Source: Pigoraptor vietnamica (Eukaryota > Opisthokonta > Filasterea). From it: DNA of 12,500 nucleotides. Under the pieces are notes generated by a model that saw only the letters and a program-made list of their open reading frames with translations, did not search any database and was not told the origin of the DNA. This document shows positions 1-8,184 of this stretch, piece after piece. The stretch is from contig CALSCQ010001044.1 of NCBI GenBank assembly GCA_943704525.1, positions 1 to 12,500 on the forward strand, given 5' to 3'. Numbering within the stretch: the first letter of the stretch is position 1; each line of letters begins with the position of its first letter. The translations under genes were made by a program, and so were the position numbers.

Positions 1-40
1 CCACCCCCACCCCGCGCTGCGTGCTCTTCACTCTTCACAG

Positions 41-2623
41 CCGCGCACGACAGCTTCTGTTTCTTGTGTCGGGTGCTGTCCGCGACAGTTCCGTTCAGCC
101 CTTTCTCCCCACAACGGATGCTCTGTTGCTGACAGTGGACTCGACTTCAAAAAAGTGGGTGCTATGTTTAGGTTACCGAGACCTCTTGTAAGCGCGAATA
201 ATATATCGGCGAGTGTGTGTATAATGGCACGAATGTGTGTGACATGTACATTGCACTTGAGTGTGTGCGGGCTAACGAGCCTTTGCTTGTTCTTGTGCTC
301 TCCGCTCAACGCAGAGTCACGTGCAAGAGTTTTGATACTGCAGATGTGAAGGTGAGAGTCATTAGCGTTTGAGTCCGCCCCAAAACCACCCCCGCCCAAG
401 TCAAAATATGCGCCTTCCATTGCGGACTCTCAAGCAGAAAAAAGCCGCTGCATCTCGCCCGCCGCATGTATTCTCCTTCACACTTCTCGCCCTGTGGTGT
501 AGTCGATATGCGCTCGTCTGTTAATTTGTGCTCATCCGACATCGTCTGGCTCCGTATAGCCTTTTGACGCGCGTGTGCGGTTTGTGTGCTCACCGGCGTC
601 TCCCTCGTGCTCTTCGTCACCACAGTCAACGGCGAAGCTGGCCGAGTTCAAGACGCAGGCGTTCGCCGCAAAGTGGCAGCTGGTCACGTGCACCGTCCAG
701 GTCGACTTGCGCGAGTACCCCGCACGTCCCGAGGGCTCGCGAGCGCTGACGCCGGAGAGTGCCGTCGCGGTGAGTGTGTAACAGTGGCATTTGTCACTGC
801 TTTGCAAATGGTATATTTGTCACTGCTAGGCATGTGACGGGCATCCGTGCGCATGTTTATTTGGGAATGTCTGAAAAGCACTCATTTTTTTGTGCGTTGG
901 TTTCAATTGCGGCCCACGGGCGCAGGCCGGGCTCGCGCCCTTTCTGAGCGCCCTCGGGGATGCCATTGTCCTCATTGATGGCGCAGCGCTTGAGGCTGAC
1001 ACACCGCTCGCGAAGACGCCCTCAGTAAGTAACGTCGGATGTTGTGCAACACTATTGTGCGCGCGTCTCCTGTCACTTAAGTGTTGTTCCCATGTCTAGT
1101 GTTTCGCTCGTGGCGTGTTGTGCGTGCGCGCGCGCGTGAAGAATAAGCTCCGTTTTCATATCCTATCTGTCGCTCGTTGTTGACTCTGTGTCGTTTGCAG
1201 GCGACGGCGTCGGTGCACACGGCGTCCGTATTCATGTCTCAGCCAGCGACGCAATTGCCTCCAGCGGTCGTGGAAAAGCCGAGTTCGGGAGGTGAGTGCG
1301 CGTGTTTGTGTTGTGCATTGAGAAGCACGAAAGTGATACAGCACGTCCCTTTCTATGCGTGTATGTGAGTGTATGTGCAGTATTGTGTAGTGTTTGTTGT
1401 TTGTGTAGTGTTTGTTGTTTGTGTAGTGTTTGTTGTGTCTTGTTTGACGTGCCCGTGCCTCTTGTTTGTACGCGTCTTTGTGTGATAACAAATTTTCAAA
1501 TTGTGCAGTCGTAAAAGCGGGCGCATCCTTCACGCTCGATGGCGGTGTCAAGGCCGTTGGCATGGTCAACCCACGCGGCACTGTCGGCGATGCAATTGCG
1601 GTGCGTAATGAGAAGCATATGCCCTATGCTGACTTGTGTGCATTGCGTTGCTGCAAGTGGGTGGGTGTGCGCGGGCGTGTGAGTGTGTGTATCTATGTAT
1701 GTGTGTCTGTGTGTGCATGTTGTCTGTGGTGTCAGTGTCGTCAACTATTTCTGCCAAGTTGTGGCGTTTTCTTCCCTTCTCCGCTCCATTCACCTCCATT
1801 CCTTCCCTATCTCTCCACAGGCGGTCAAGCACGACATCGCGCGGTCGCTTCTTGCGCGCGCGTCTCTGTTCGTGGACGACGCCGCTGAGGCCGATGCTGC
1901 CTCCGCAACCCCCGCGTCCTCCGCCAAGCCTGCAAAGCGGCAGCTGAAGGGAGACCTCCCCCGCCGCGTGTTCTTTGCGTTTGTCGGCGCCTTTGTCGCG
2001 TGCGATTACGTGTTCCGGGACGAATCACAAGAGGTGCGCTTCGTGTGTGTTCGTCTGCAGTCTTCTTTTGACGAGCTCCCTTTTTTCCCCTCCCGTCACA
2101 AGTACACACACTCTTCGCTATCTCTCTCGTTTATTGTTGCCAGTGGACAAGGCTTTTGCGCCTGCGAATCTCTGGCCTTTCGTCCCTGACACTGTGTGAG
2201 TGTTGCAGGATTCGCTCGAGCGTCTCGATACTCTGCTGGCACTGAAGAGCCCGGCGGCAATCGAATCGCTCGCAGAGGTGTTTGATGGTGAGCAGCGCAC
2301 AGACGCAAAGTCACTTACAAACGCACGCGCACACACGCGACTGCATGTATGTGCGCGTGCGTCGAGATAAGGTTGTCCCCTGACCGTCGCACTTTCTATG
2401 CGCAGAGTCGTCGCGAAAATCGAAGCCGGCGGAGAAGGAGACGGGCGCAAACAAGACACAGAGTGCCAAACAGAGTGGAGCGCGATCTGCCAACGCACAG
2501 CAACCGGGGGCTGCACAGGACACGAAAGGGCAAGCTGGAACATCGCAAGGCTTCGCTGTGGCGATTGCGGTGGCGCTCGCTGCGGTGTTGGCAGCGGCTG
2601 TGTGGGCCGTCGTGTCGCGGTAG
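41..2623 (+). CDS. ODR4: ODR4-like tail-anchored ER membrane protein, 3' part of gene (nine exons)
   Basis: Exons: 41-154, 315-351, 626-769, 926-1024, 1201-1291, 1509-1600, 1821-2033, 2209-2287, 2406-2623 (TAG stop). All introns are GT-AG and all junction phases agree, giving about 361 residues. I recognise ODR4 by collinear signatures: STSKK+VTCKSFDTADVK (exon 1/2), LVTCTVQVDL (exon 3), GDAIVLIDG (exon 4), the FTLDGGVKAVGMVNP segment (exon 6), AVKHDIARSLLARASLFVDD and VACDYVFRDESQE (exon 7). The last exon has a low-complexity linker rich in Ala, Gln, Lys and Ser, then one Ala/Val-rich helix (codons about 2549-2614) two residues before the stop, a tail anchor as in the family. Known for the family: ODR4 partners the UFM1 protease UFSP2 at the ER, and in C. 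elegans is needed for chemoreceptor trafficking. The N-terminal domain lies upstream of the window. The 41 boundary is inferred from a pyrimidine-rich acceptor; the frame is also open back to base 3. The exon-1 donor at 155 (GTGGGT) was chosen over GTAAGC at 188 because it removes an 11-residue insertion relative to the family. Confidence 0.85.
155..314 (+). other. Spliceosomal intron of the ODR4-like gene, before a 37-nt micro-exon
   Basis: The intron runs from donor GTGGGT to an acceptor ending AACGCAG, phase 2. It joins the STSKK codons to VTCKSFD, which restores the family alignment. The following exon (315-351) is only 37 nt. A competing donor, GTAAGC at 188, has the same phase and would add 11 residues, so alternative splicing here is possible. 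Confidence 0.65.
1384..1437 (+). repeat. 18-nt minisatellite, three copies, inside an ODR4 intron
   Basis: The unit TGTGTAGTGTTTGTTGTT recurs directly at 1384, 1402 and 1420, the last copy degrading at its end. It lies within the intron 1292-1508, which is strongly T/G-rich on the sense strand like the other introns of this gene. It has no coding role. The antisense frame across it reads as a six-residue repeat, which is an artefact of the 18-nt period. Confidence 0.8.
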
Positions 2624-3226
2624 TGCAAGCGCCGAATGAGTGCTGTGTAGCTTGGGATGCCACGTGGAATGAACATGAAATGCACTGCATTCACTAGTTG
2701 TAAAAGAGCACTCGAAGCCGTGCAGCGAAGGGGATCTACTTAGAGTGAGACATCGGCTTTTGCGTCCCAACAGCGCCTATTGCGGTAAGGGAGCGTGCAC
2801 ACAAGTGCATGCAACCATGTGCGAGTGACACAGGGCGCCCAATGGGGTCGCTGAGAAGAGGAGGGACAGTCAAGCACAACGGGCTGAGGCAGAAGTTCAC
2901 CGTTACACAGTACATACACGGTCCCGGTAGTCACGTGATCCGTCCGAGCAATGCCACGTTTTTCGACTGGACACTATTTCAGCCTCTGTCGCAACTCACA
3001 CACATCGTGCCCTCTTTTTCAAGCGCGCGTCTGTCGCCGTTATGCCCTCCTGCGTGTTCATTTCTCTCTTCCTTTAATTCTTTTCTTCGTTGCAAAAGCG
3101 CGCCATAAGACTCTCTTCTTCGCGTGACGCAAAAAAATGGCGCGAAACCGTCCGTGTCCAGTGGCGGCGTGCATGTGCGTTTTCGCGTGAGCGACATTTT
3201 CCCATTACGCTCTGCGCACAAAGAGA
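2624..3226. other. Intergenic region between the ODR4-like gene and the large unknown gene
   Basis: I see no convincing coding sequence in these 603 bases. No AATAAA follows the ODR4 stop; a TGTAAA at about 2699 is the only candidate polyadenylation-like word and is weak. A GTCACGTGAT E-box-type site sits at 2930-2939. A pyrimidine-rich stretch (about 3005-3085) precedes the E2F-like element and the start of the next gene, so the second half probably holds that gene's promoter and 5' leader. Confidence 0.5.
3139..3147 (-). promoter_or_regulatory. E2F-like element upstream of the 3227 gene
   Basis: The minus strand reads TTTCGCGCC, matching the E2F/DP consensus TTTSSCGC, about 80 bases before the ATG at 3227. 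It abuts an A-run (3131-3137). Position and match are suggestive only; GC-rich genomes generate such words by chance. Confidence 0.25.
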
Positions 3227-6200
3227 ATGGAGTCGGCGGATGCTTCGGGCGTTGAAAGCGCGCCCTCGCGTGAGGGTGCGTTCATCTACGATTCGCCGCC
3301 GCCACTCCTCGCTTACATACCAGAGGATGACCTCGTCACTTTTTGGGAACAGGAGGACGCGGCCTCACGGGACCCTTCCGTGTTCGACAGCGACGCCAAC
3401 TCCAAGGTGGCTGCGTCGGCGGACGCGAGCGAAGAGACGCAATTCGTGCCGTCGGTGCTTGAATTGGCGTCGTCTGCGCAACGGGAGGGCGGGCCAGCAG
3501 CACCCGTGAGGCGCACCGAGGGGCTCTCTTATTGGGGTGTCTCCTACACATCAAGAAGCAACAGTCGTGCGGATTCTCCCGTGGAGTCGCGCGCTGATGG
3601 CGCTGTGGTTGACCCCGGTTTCCTCCCCTCTGCCGCTGTTGCTGAGACAGCACCGTCCGAAGGTGCCGTTCACGCGTCGCCCGCGCCTGACAGCGTGAGT
3701 GCGAGGGAGTGTGAGACTGCTCAAGGCGGCGGTGCGGCGCCGGGTGATGTTGGCGTTGCTTTGCCGCAAACCGCGCTCACTTTTCTTCCCGCGGTCTCGG
3801 CGAGTGTTCAAGCGGAGGGCGACGCGCCTGCGCCGATGGAAGTGGACGCGGTGAACGCTGCATGCGTCGCGGATGCAACCGAGCACAACTCTTCCGCGCA
3901 CGCGCCTGCGGTCGAACGGAGTGACGGCGTGCAGCCGATGGACATTGACGGGGCCGGTGAGCTCTTGAGCACGGTCGCGCCCTCTACAGCGCAACCGGTC
4001 GAGAACGACGCGGGCGCAGAGTTGAGGGACGGCGGCGCGGCGCGAGCAGAGAAGGGCGCGGCTGTCGCCTCGGATGCTCCCCACAGCATGACTGGCGGGC
4101 GCGGATCGCTGTCGGTCGTTCTGCCGGTCGCAGCGGATTCTTCCATCCTCGGCGCAAGCGTTGCTGCGCGAGGAGTGCCGGTGGCGACGACGACAATGGA
4201 GCCTGCGATTGCCTCGGTAACCATGGGAGAGCGCGTGCGGAGGCCCGTCGTGGAAGAGAGTGAGTCGGCAGCGCAGCTGTCGCCTCAACTGAACGCGGCG
4301 ATTGCGCAGTCGTCGCCCTCGGTGACGGATGCTACGCGTCAGGCTCTAAGGAAGTCGATCGAAGGACGCACATCGCGAATGGGCTCCCCTCCCGCTGTTG
4401 GGGATGCAGCTGCGGCGGCGACCCCCACCCCTGCTGCGGCCGACGCGGTGGTGCCCGCTCCCGTCGCCCCGACAATGGCGGACAACGTGCCGTTCCCCGG
4501 CGCAAGCGTTGCTGCGCGAGGAGTGCCGGTGGCGACGACGACAATGGAGCCTGCGATTGTCTCGGTGACCATGGGAGAGCGCGTGCGGAGGCCCGTCGTG
4601 GAAGAGAGTGAGTCGGCAGCGCAGCTGTCGCCCCAACTGAATGCGGCGATTGCGCAGTCGTCGCCCTCGGTGACGGATGCGACGCGTCAGGCTCTAAGGA
4701 AGTCGATCGAAGGACGCACATCGCGAATGGGCTCCCCTCCCGCTGTTGGGGACGCAGCTGCGGCGGCGACCCCCACCCCTGCTGCGGCCGACGCGGCGGT
4801 GCCCGCTCCCGTCGCCCCGACAATGGCGGACAACGTGCCGTTCCCCGCGCCGCCTATGTTGAAGGACGCGTCAGCCCTTGTCACCGGTGTGGCGACCGAG
4901 CACACGACGACCGCGACTGAGCCCATCGGCGTCTCGGTGCCGCCCTCGATTGCGCCGGACGTCCCTGTCGCAGTTGCGTCTGTGGCGGCAGAGGGTGAAG
5001 ACGGACGCCCTCCAGTTACTGCTGGCACGCCCACTTCTGCCGGTGGCAGCGCAAGTGCGGCTTTGGGCTCCGGTGCGGCCACGAAGGAATCCGCAGGTCG
5101 CCGGGCGTCGCGCGCGAAGATGTACAACGACCGCCGGACTGCGAATTTTACCAGAGAGATGAGCGAGTCGAAATGGGAGGGCGGGCCGAAAAAGCCATCG
5201 GTCGAGCTGCGGGAGGCGCAGGACTTTGTTGCGGCGGTTAGGAGCTCCTCTGCCGAGCTCGTGCGGCGCTATGCGTCGTCGGTAGGGGCGCACGAGGACT
5301 CTGGACGGTCCGTGACGGACATCGCCGCCGATTACAGTCGCACGCATGCGGAGGCCGTATCGAAGCAGCGGGTGGCGCAGCCCACCGGGCAGTCCGGCTA
5401 CACGGTCGCACCCGGCACTGTTCACGTGCTCCATCGGGGCAACTCGCCGCTCTCGTCGCTGGGAGCGCACAAGGCGGCTGTGGCTGTGCAGGCGGACAGG
5501 AGGGGCAGTCGTTTGACGCCCGCGCAAGCCCTCGTCGGGGCTGGGGCAGTGGGCATCGTCGACGCGCCTACATTGCCGGTCAGCAAGAAATCGTCGTCGC
5601 GGAAGAGTTACAACGAGCTGCGCGACCGACTCGGCGATGTGGCGTTTCGTACCCTCGTGACGCCGCTGCATCTCTACATGAAGGACGCGGCGACACTGGA
5701 AACGGCGATCCGTGCGAACCCCGTGGAGCTGCTCACGCACATGGGGCAGACGCACACGCAGGTCAAGTATTGGACGGGCGTCTACCAGCAGACGCAGGTA
5801 CGAGTGTGGCGGGGCGTGCTTGTGCGCTTTTATCTCGGGCATCGGATTGCACTGTCCGCTTTGTTTTTGTTTTTTTTTGGTTTTTGTTTAGTTTTCTTTG
5901 GTTCGTTTTTTCTCTGTTCTTCTGCGTCTTTGCTTGTAAGACTCATTACGCGCATGCCCCCTGCCGATTCGCTGTCAGCGAGGATGGCGTCTCTTCCCCT
6001 ATGTGCCCACTCACACTGGCTGCCCTCTCCCTCTGTGCATCCGCCTGTGCACCGGCTGTCTCACAATTCTGCATCCAACGCCCACGTCCTCTTGCCCCCA
6101 CCGCAGACCAAGACATTCGGCATCGAGCGCCGTCTCGTTGAGCTCCTCCAGAAGCCCGTGGCCGAGCGACCCACCAACTGGCGTGAAGTGTACGAGCTGG

Positions 6201-7252
6201 ACTCGATCCTCCTGGACGGTCACGTGCACCTCCTCCGCGCCCTCCACGCGCAGACCAAGCGGGTGCTCGACTTCATCGCGAACGTAGAGACCGTCTTTTT
6301 CGGCATCCACAGGCAGCAGCCGCTCGTCCCCCGGTTCGAGATTGCGTCGATGGTGCACCACACGACGCGATGGAAGGCCGATCTCGACTTGGTCCTTGCG
6401 TGGATCATGAGCCACGCCGCGAACTCTCGTCGTCAGCGGCAGGCGGCTGCCGGCTACACCTTTCCGACGCCCGCCGACATCGCACACCTCGACGGCCGCG
6501 TGCGGTTGCTCCGCTACGCCGACATGGATTCGGAGAGAGTGCAGCAGGTGCTCACGAAAGACTACGAGAAAGCGCGTGCGGCGCGGTACCAGCAGGTGGA
6601 GCTGCAAGCGTTTCGCGCCATGGAGCACTCTCGCGACTCGGCCGAGGAACTGCGCGTCCTCCTGGACAACATGGCGAACGAGGAAAAGCTGCGTTCCCAG
6701 GAACTCGTCGACCTGCGGCGGGCGCGCACGGCTGTGGAGATGCGCTTGCGGCGGCTCACGATGCTCTCGAAGGGACTCGATCGCGCGGCGGACTCTGCAG
6801 TGCAGGCGGGAATGGTCAGTCCGACGCCGGGATCTCCCTTGCTGTCGCCACGGATAGGGTCGGACGTTGCGCCCGCTGTGGTTGACCTTACCGGTGCGAA
6901 CGACGCGGTTGCGGAAGCGGCTGTCGCGCCAGTCCCGGTGACCAATCCGCCGCCGAATGCCAGCCTCGCCGTCTCGATCCCTGCGGACGAGCGTGCCCGC
7001 GTTGATGAGGGCGCCCAAGCGAACGGTGCCGCAGCCGCCGGAGCACCAGCACGCGTGCGCACATTCACGGTCGCGAATGACGGCGACGACCTGCCCCCGG
7101 CTAAGCTATTCCGGTGGCACTCTCCTTCGGTGCATCGGCAGGTCTCTGCGGGAGCGCTGTCGGACGCGCTGCCGGGCGAGAACGGCGCGGCCTTTCCCCA
7201 CCTTGGGGCGATTCCGCCACGGCAAAGTCTGGCGTCTCGTTCGCATCCATAG
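3227..7252 (+). CDS. Large protein of unknown function: disordered N-terminal half, helical/coiled-coil C-terminal half
   Basis: I do not recognise the family. Preferred model: exons 3227-5797 and 6107-7252, 1238 residues; read without splicing it is 1341. The ATG is the first after an in-frame TGA at 3188 and has A at -3 and G at +4. Residues 1 to about 620 are Ala/Val/Pro/Ser-rich and probably disordered, with a 116-residue tandem duplication (309-424 and 425-540) and two similar acidic motifs, PMEVD (203-207) and PMDID (237-241). A basic segment around AKMYNDRRTANFTREM (about 630-650) follows. From about 794 to 1090 (spliced numbering) the chain is helical, ending in a charged coiled coil (about 997-1087) containing EELRVLLDNMANEEKLRSQE. 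This half looks conserved. The tail has VVDLT (1115-1119), a SUMO-interacting-type motif, and PPAKLFRWHSP. A structural or scaffold role is possible but is inference; no catalytic motif is seen. Confidence 0.8.
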   Translation: MESADASGVESAPSREGAFIYDSPPPLLAYIPEDDLVTFWEQEDAASRDPSVFDSDANSKVAASADASEETQFVPSVLELASSAQREGGPAAPVRRTEGLSYWGVSYTSRSNSRADSPVESRADGAVVDPGFLPSAAVAETAPSEGAVHASPAPDSVSARECETAQGGGAAPGDVGVALPQTALTFLPAVSASVQAEGDAPAPMEVDAVNAACVADATEHNSSAHAPAVERSDGVQPMDIDGAGELLSTVAPSTAQPVENDAGAELRDGGAARAEKGAAVASDAPHSMTGGRGSLSVVLPVAADSSILGASVAARGVPVATTTMEPAIASVTMGERVRRPVVEESESAAQLSPQLNAAIAQSSPSVTDATRQALRKSIEGRTSRMGSPPAVGDAAAAATPTPAAADAVVPAPVAPTMADNVPFPGASVAARGVPVATTTMEPAIVSVTMGERVRRPVVEESESAAQLSPQLNAAIAQSSPSVTDATRQALRKSIEGRTSRMGSPPAVGDAAAAATPTPAAADAAVPAPVAPTMADNVPFPAPPMLKDASALVTGVATEHTTTATEPIGVSVPPSIAPDVPVAVASVAAEGEDGRPPVTAGTPTSAGGSASAALGSGAATKESAGRRASRAKMYNDRRTANFTREMSESKWEGGPKKPSVELREAQDFVAAVRSSSAELVRRYASSVGAHEDSGRSVTDIAADYSRTHAEAVSKQRVAQPTGQSGYTVAPGTVHVLHRGNSPLSSLGAHKAAVAVQADRRGSRLTPAQALVGAGAVGIVDAPTLPVSKKSSSRKSYNELRDRLGDVAFRTLVTPLHLYMKDAATLETAIRANPVELLTHMGQTHTQVKYWTGVYQQTQVRVWRGVLVRFYLGHRIALSALFLFFFGFCLVFFGSFFLCSSASLLVRLITRMPPADSLSARMASLPLCAHSHWLPSPSVHPPVHRLSHNSASNAHVLLPPPQTKTFGIERRLVELLQKPVAERPTNWREVYELDSILLDGHVHLLRALHAQTKRVLDFIANVETVFFGIHRQQPLVPRFEIASMVHHTTRWKADLDLVLAWIMSHAANSRRQRQAAAGYTFPTPADIAHLDGRVRLLRYADMDSERVQQVLTKDYEKARAARYQQVELQAFRAMEHSRDSAEELRVLLDNMANEEKLRSQELVDLRRARTAVEMRLRRLTMLSKGLDRAADSAVQAGMVSPTPGSPLLSPRIGSDVAPAVVDLTGANDAVAEAAVAPVPVTNPPPNASLAVSIPADERARVDEGAQANGAAAAGAPARVRTFTVANDGDDLPPAKLFRWHSPSVHRQVSAGALSDALPGENGAAFPHLGAIPPRQSLASRSHP
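4151..4846 (+). repeat. In-frame tandem duplication, 2 x 348 nt (116 residues), in the unknown gene
   Basis: Copies are 4151-4498 and 4499-4846, codon-aligned. By direct comparison they differ at seven bases; five are synonymous and two swap Ala and Val. Each copy encodes GASVAARGVPVATTTMEPA at its start and TMADNVPFP at its end, and holds several Ser-Pro sites plus the basic stretch KSIEGRTSRMGS. A more decayed partial third copy appears to follow at about 4865-4940 (ASALVTGVATEHTTTATEP, aligning with ASVAARGVPVATTTMEP). Confidence 0.95.
5798..6106 (+). other. Probable in-frame intron (exitron-like) in the unknown gene
   Basis: The sequence begins GTACGAG after ...CAGACGCAG and ends CCCCCACCGCAG before ACCAAGACA. 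It is 309 nt, phase 0, with no in-frame stop, so it hides in the long reading frame. Composition changes sharply to T-rich (for example 5861-5930), then to a C/T-rich acceptor region. Its translation is hydrophobic and Phe-rich, unlike the helical charged protein on both sides, and removal joins GVYQQTQ to TKTFGIERRLVELL smoothly. If retained it would insert a transmembrane-like segment. Confidence 0.8.
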
Positions 7253-7346
7253 TAAAATGAGGCGCTTTCTCGCGAACACAATTTCACAACTGCAGCAGGA
7301 GTGTGGGAGACTTTGGGAAGAGAGGTGAACGGCGGGAGAGTGCGGT

Positions 7347-7390
7347 GGAGAAGGGGGAAAAAAGGGGAAAAAGGGAAGGAAAAAAAAAAA
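7347..7390 (+). repeat. 44-nt homopurine tract downstream of the unknown gene
   Basis: From 7347 to 7390 every base is A or G, in runs such as GGGGG-AAAAAA-GGGG-AAAAA and a terminal A-run. It lies about 95 bases after the TAG at 7250 and directly precedes a paired E-box palindrome. Homopurine/homopyrimidine tracts can form triplexes or pause polymerase, so a role in 3' end formation is possible but inferred. Confidence 0.7.
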
Positions 7391-7409
7391 TCACGTGAGC
7401 GCACGTGAT
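7390..7409. promoter_or_regulatory. Paired CACGTG E-boxes in an inverted repeat
   Basis: ATCACGTG (7390-7397), spacer AGCG, CACGTGAT (7402-7409) is a perfect inverted repeat. The two CACGTG hexamers start exactly 10 bases apart, one helical turn, placing both on the same DNA face. CACGTG is the core bound by bHLH-type factors. Which gene it would serve is unclear: the region lies between a plus-strand gene end and a decayed gene. Confidence 0.45.
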
Positions 7410-8046
7410 GATTGATGTTCGGTCCCACAAGCGCAGTGCACATGTCGCACACTGTGCCAGCGCATCCCTCGCAGTGACTCGATCTTCTTTACCCATTAGC
7501 GCGCACAGAAATGTGCGGATGTGCGTGGCACGCAGCGTTGCGGGTACCCCCTCTGGTGGGGATCCGAGTGGTATCGGAATGCCTGTTGCGCTTACATGCC
7601 ACGTAGAGAGACGGGGCCAATTACCAAGCCGGCGCGCGGGATGACACCACCCGCCGAAGGTATGGACGGCCCCATACAGACTGCATCTGTTTGAAGGGAA
7701 ATGAAGATAGGCAAATGGAGAGGTGTGCGTGACGGCAGTGCATCGAGGAGACGAAATCCCACTCAGTCGTGTTGCGTCGTCAGTTGTTTGGTCCCACTGG
7801 CAGGCAACGGCTGCTGCTGGAAGTTAGATTATGTCTGCCGATTCACAGGCCGAGTATCTCGGCGGCGTCTATTAGTATCCGCACCGCGTGTGCTTGTTTG
7901 CATTGTCCCGCTTTGTCGTTGTGGCACATCCGCATCAGTGCGCTCGGCGCCGCCCGTCGCTTTAATCCTGGGCCGAGACTGAAGCCGAGTCGCCGGCCGA
8001 CGTGTCTCCCTTTCAGTCGCCTGTGCGTGGAGGGGTGAACATGGCC
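7410..8046. other. Intergenic region, possibly with older decayed coding sequence
   Basis: No intact gene is evident. Short open frames here lack protein-like composition and start signals. One segment, 7771-7824 on the plus strand, reads QLFGPTGRQRLLLEVRL in one frame, which weakly resembles the Leu-x-Gly...Gly-x-Lys/Arg-Leu core of CRAL-TRIO domains in the order expected upstream of the relic at 8047. I regard this as a hint only. Confidence 0.35.
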
Positions 8047-8184
8047 GATGCCAAATGCACGTGCGCTGTATTCTAAAGTTGGCATGACATGGACCTGATG
8101 AAGTTTTTCATTGACGGCTTCAAGTACCACTTTCCTCTGTTCCTCAATGGCTCATCGTGTACGAAATGCCGTGGCTCATGAATG
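8047..8184 (+). pseudogene. Decayed CRAL-TRIO (MOSPD2-like) exon
   Basis: Frame 8086-8135 reads DMDLMKFFIDGFKYHFP; one base short of frame at 8134-8136, the next frame reads SVPQWLIVYEMPWLMN to 8183, followed by G and a donor-like GTGCGT at 8185. Joined, these match the MOSPD2-type CRAL-TRIO lipid-binding domain, whose human member has an F-K-x-Y-Y-P segment followed 10 residues later by a MPWLMN motif. Upstream, AKCTCAVF (8050-8073) corresponds to the K-x-V-T-V-M-F strand but meets TAA at 8074, and SKVGM (8072-8086) appears in another frame where the family has S-E-T-G-I. At least three frame breaks or stops within 140 bases indicate a relic rather than one sequencing error. No intact remainder is seen nearby, though 8264-8413 may be the next exon. 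Functional members tether membranes or carry lipids; this copy should be dead. Confidence 0.6.

Noticed and set aside
188-625. Single intron joining 187 directly to 626
   Set aside because: The phases disagree (2 versus 0); only the 37-nt exon at 315-351 reconciles them.
4871-5842. 323-residue minus-strand open frame
   Set aside because: It is antisense shadow of the unknown gene, with no plausible start context or domain.
6011-7018. 335-residue minus-strand open frame
   Set aside because: It lies opposite the helical part of the unknown gene, starts in its intron region, and has Arg/His-rich shadow composition.
7405-7644. 79-residue open frame beginning after the E-box pair
   Set aside because: No domain pattern, low coding character, and the frame is explained by chance in GC-rich DNA.
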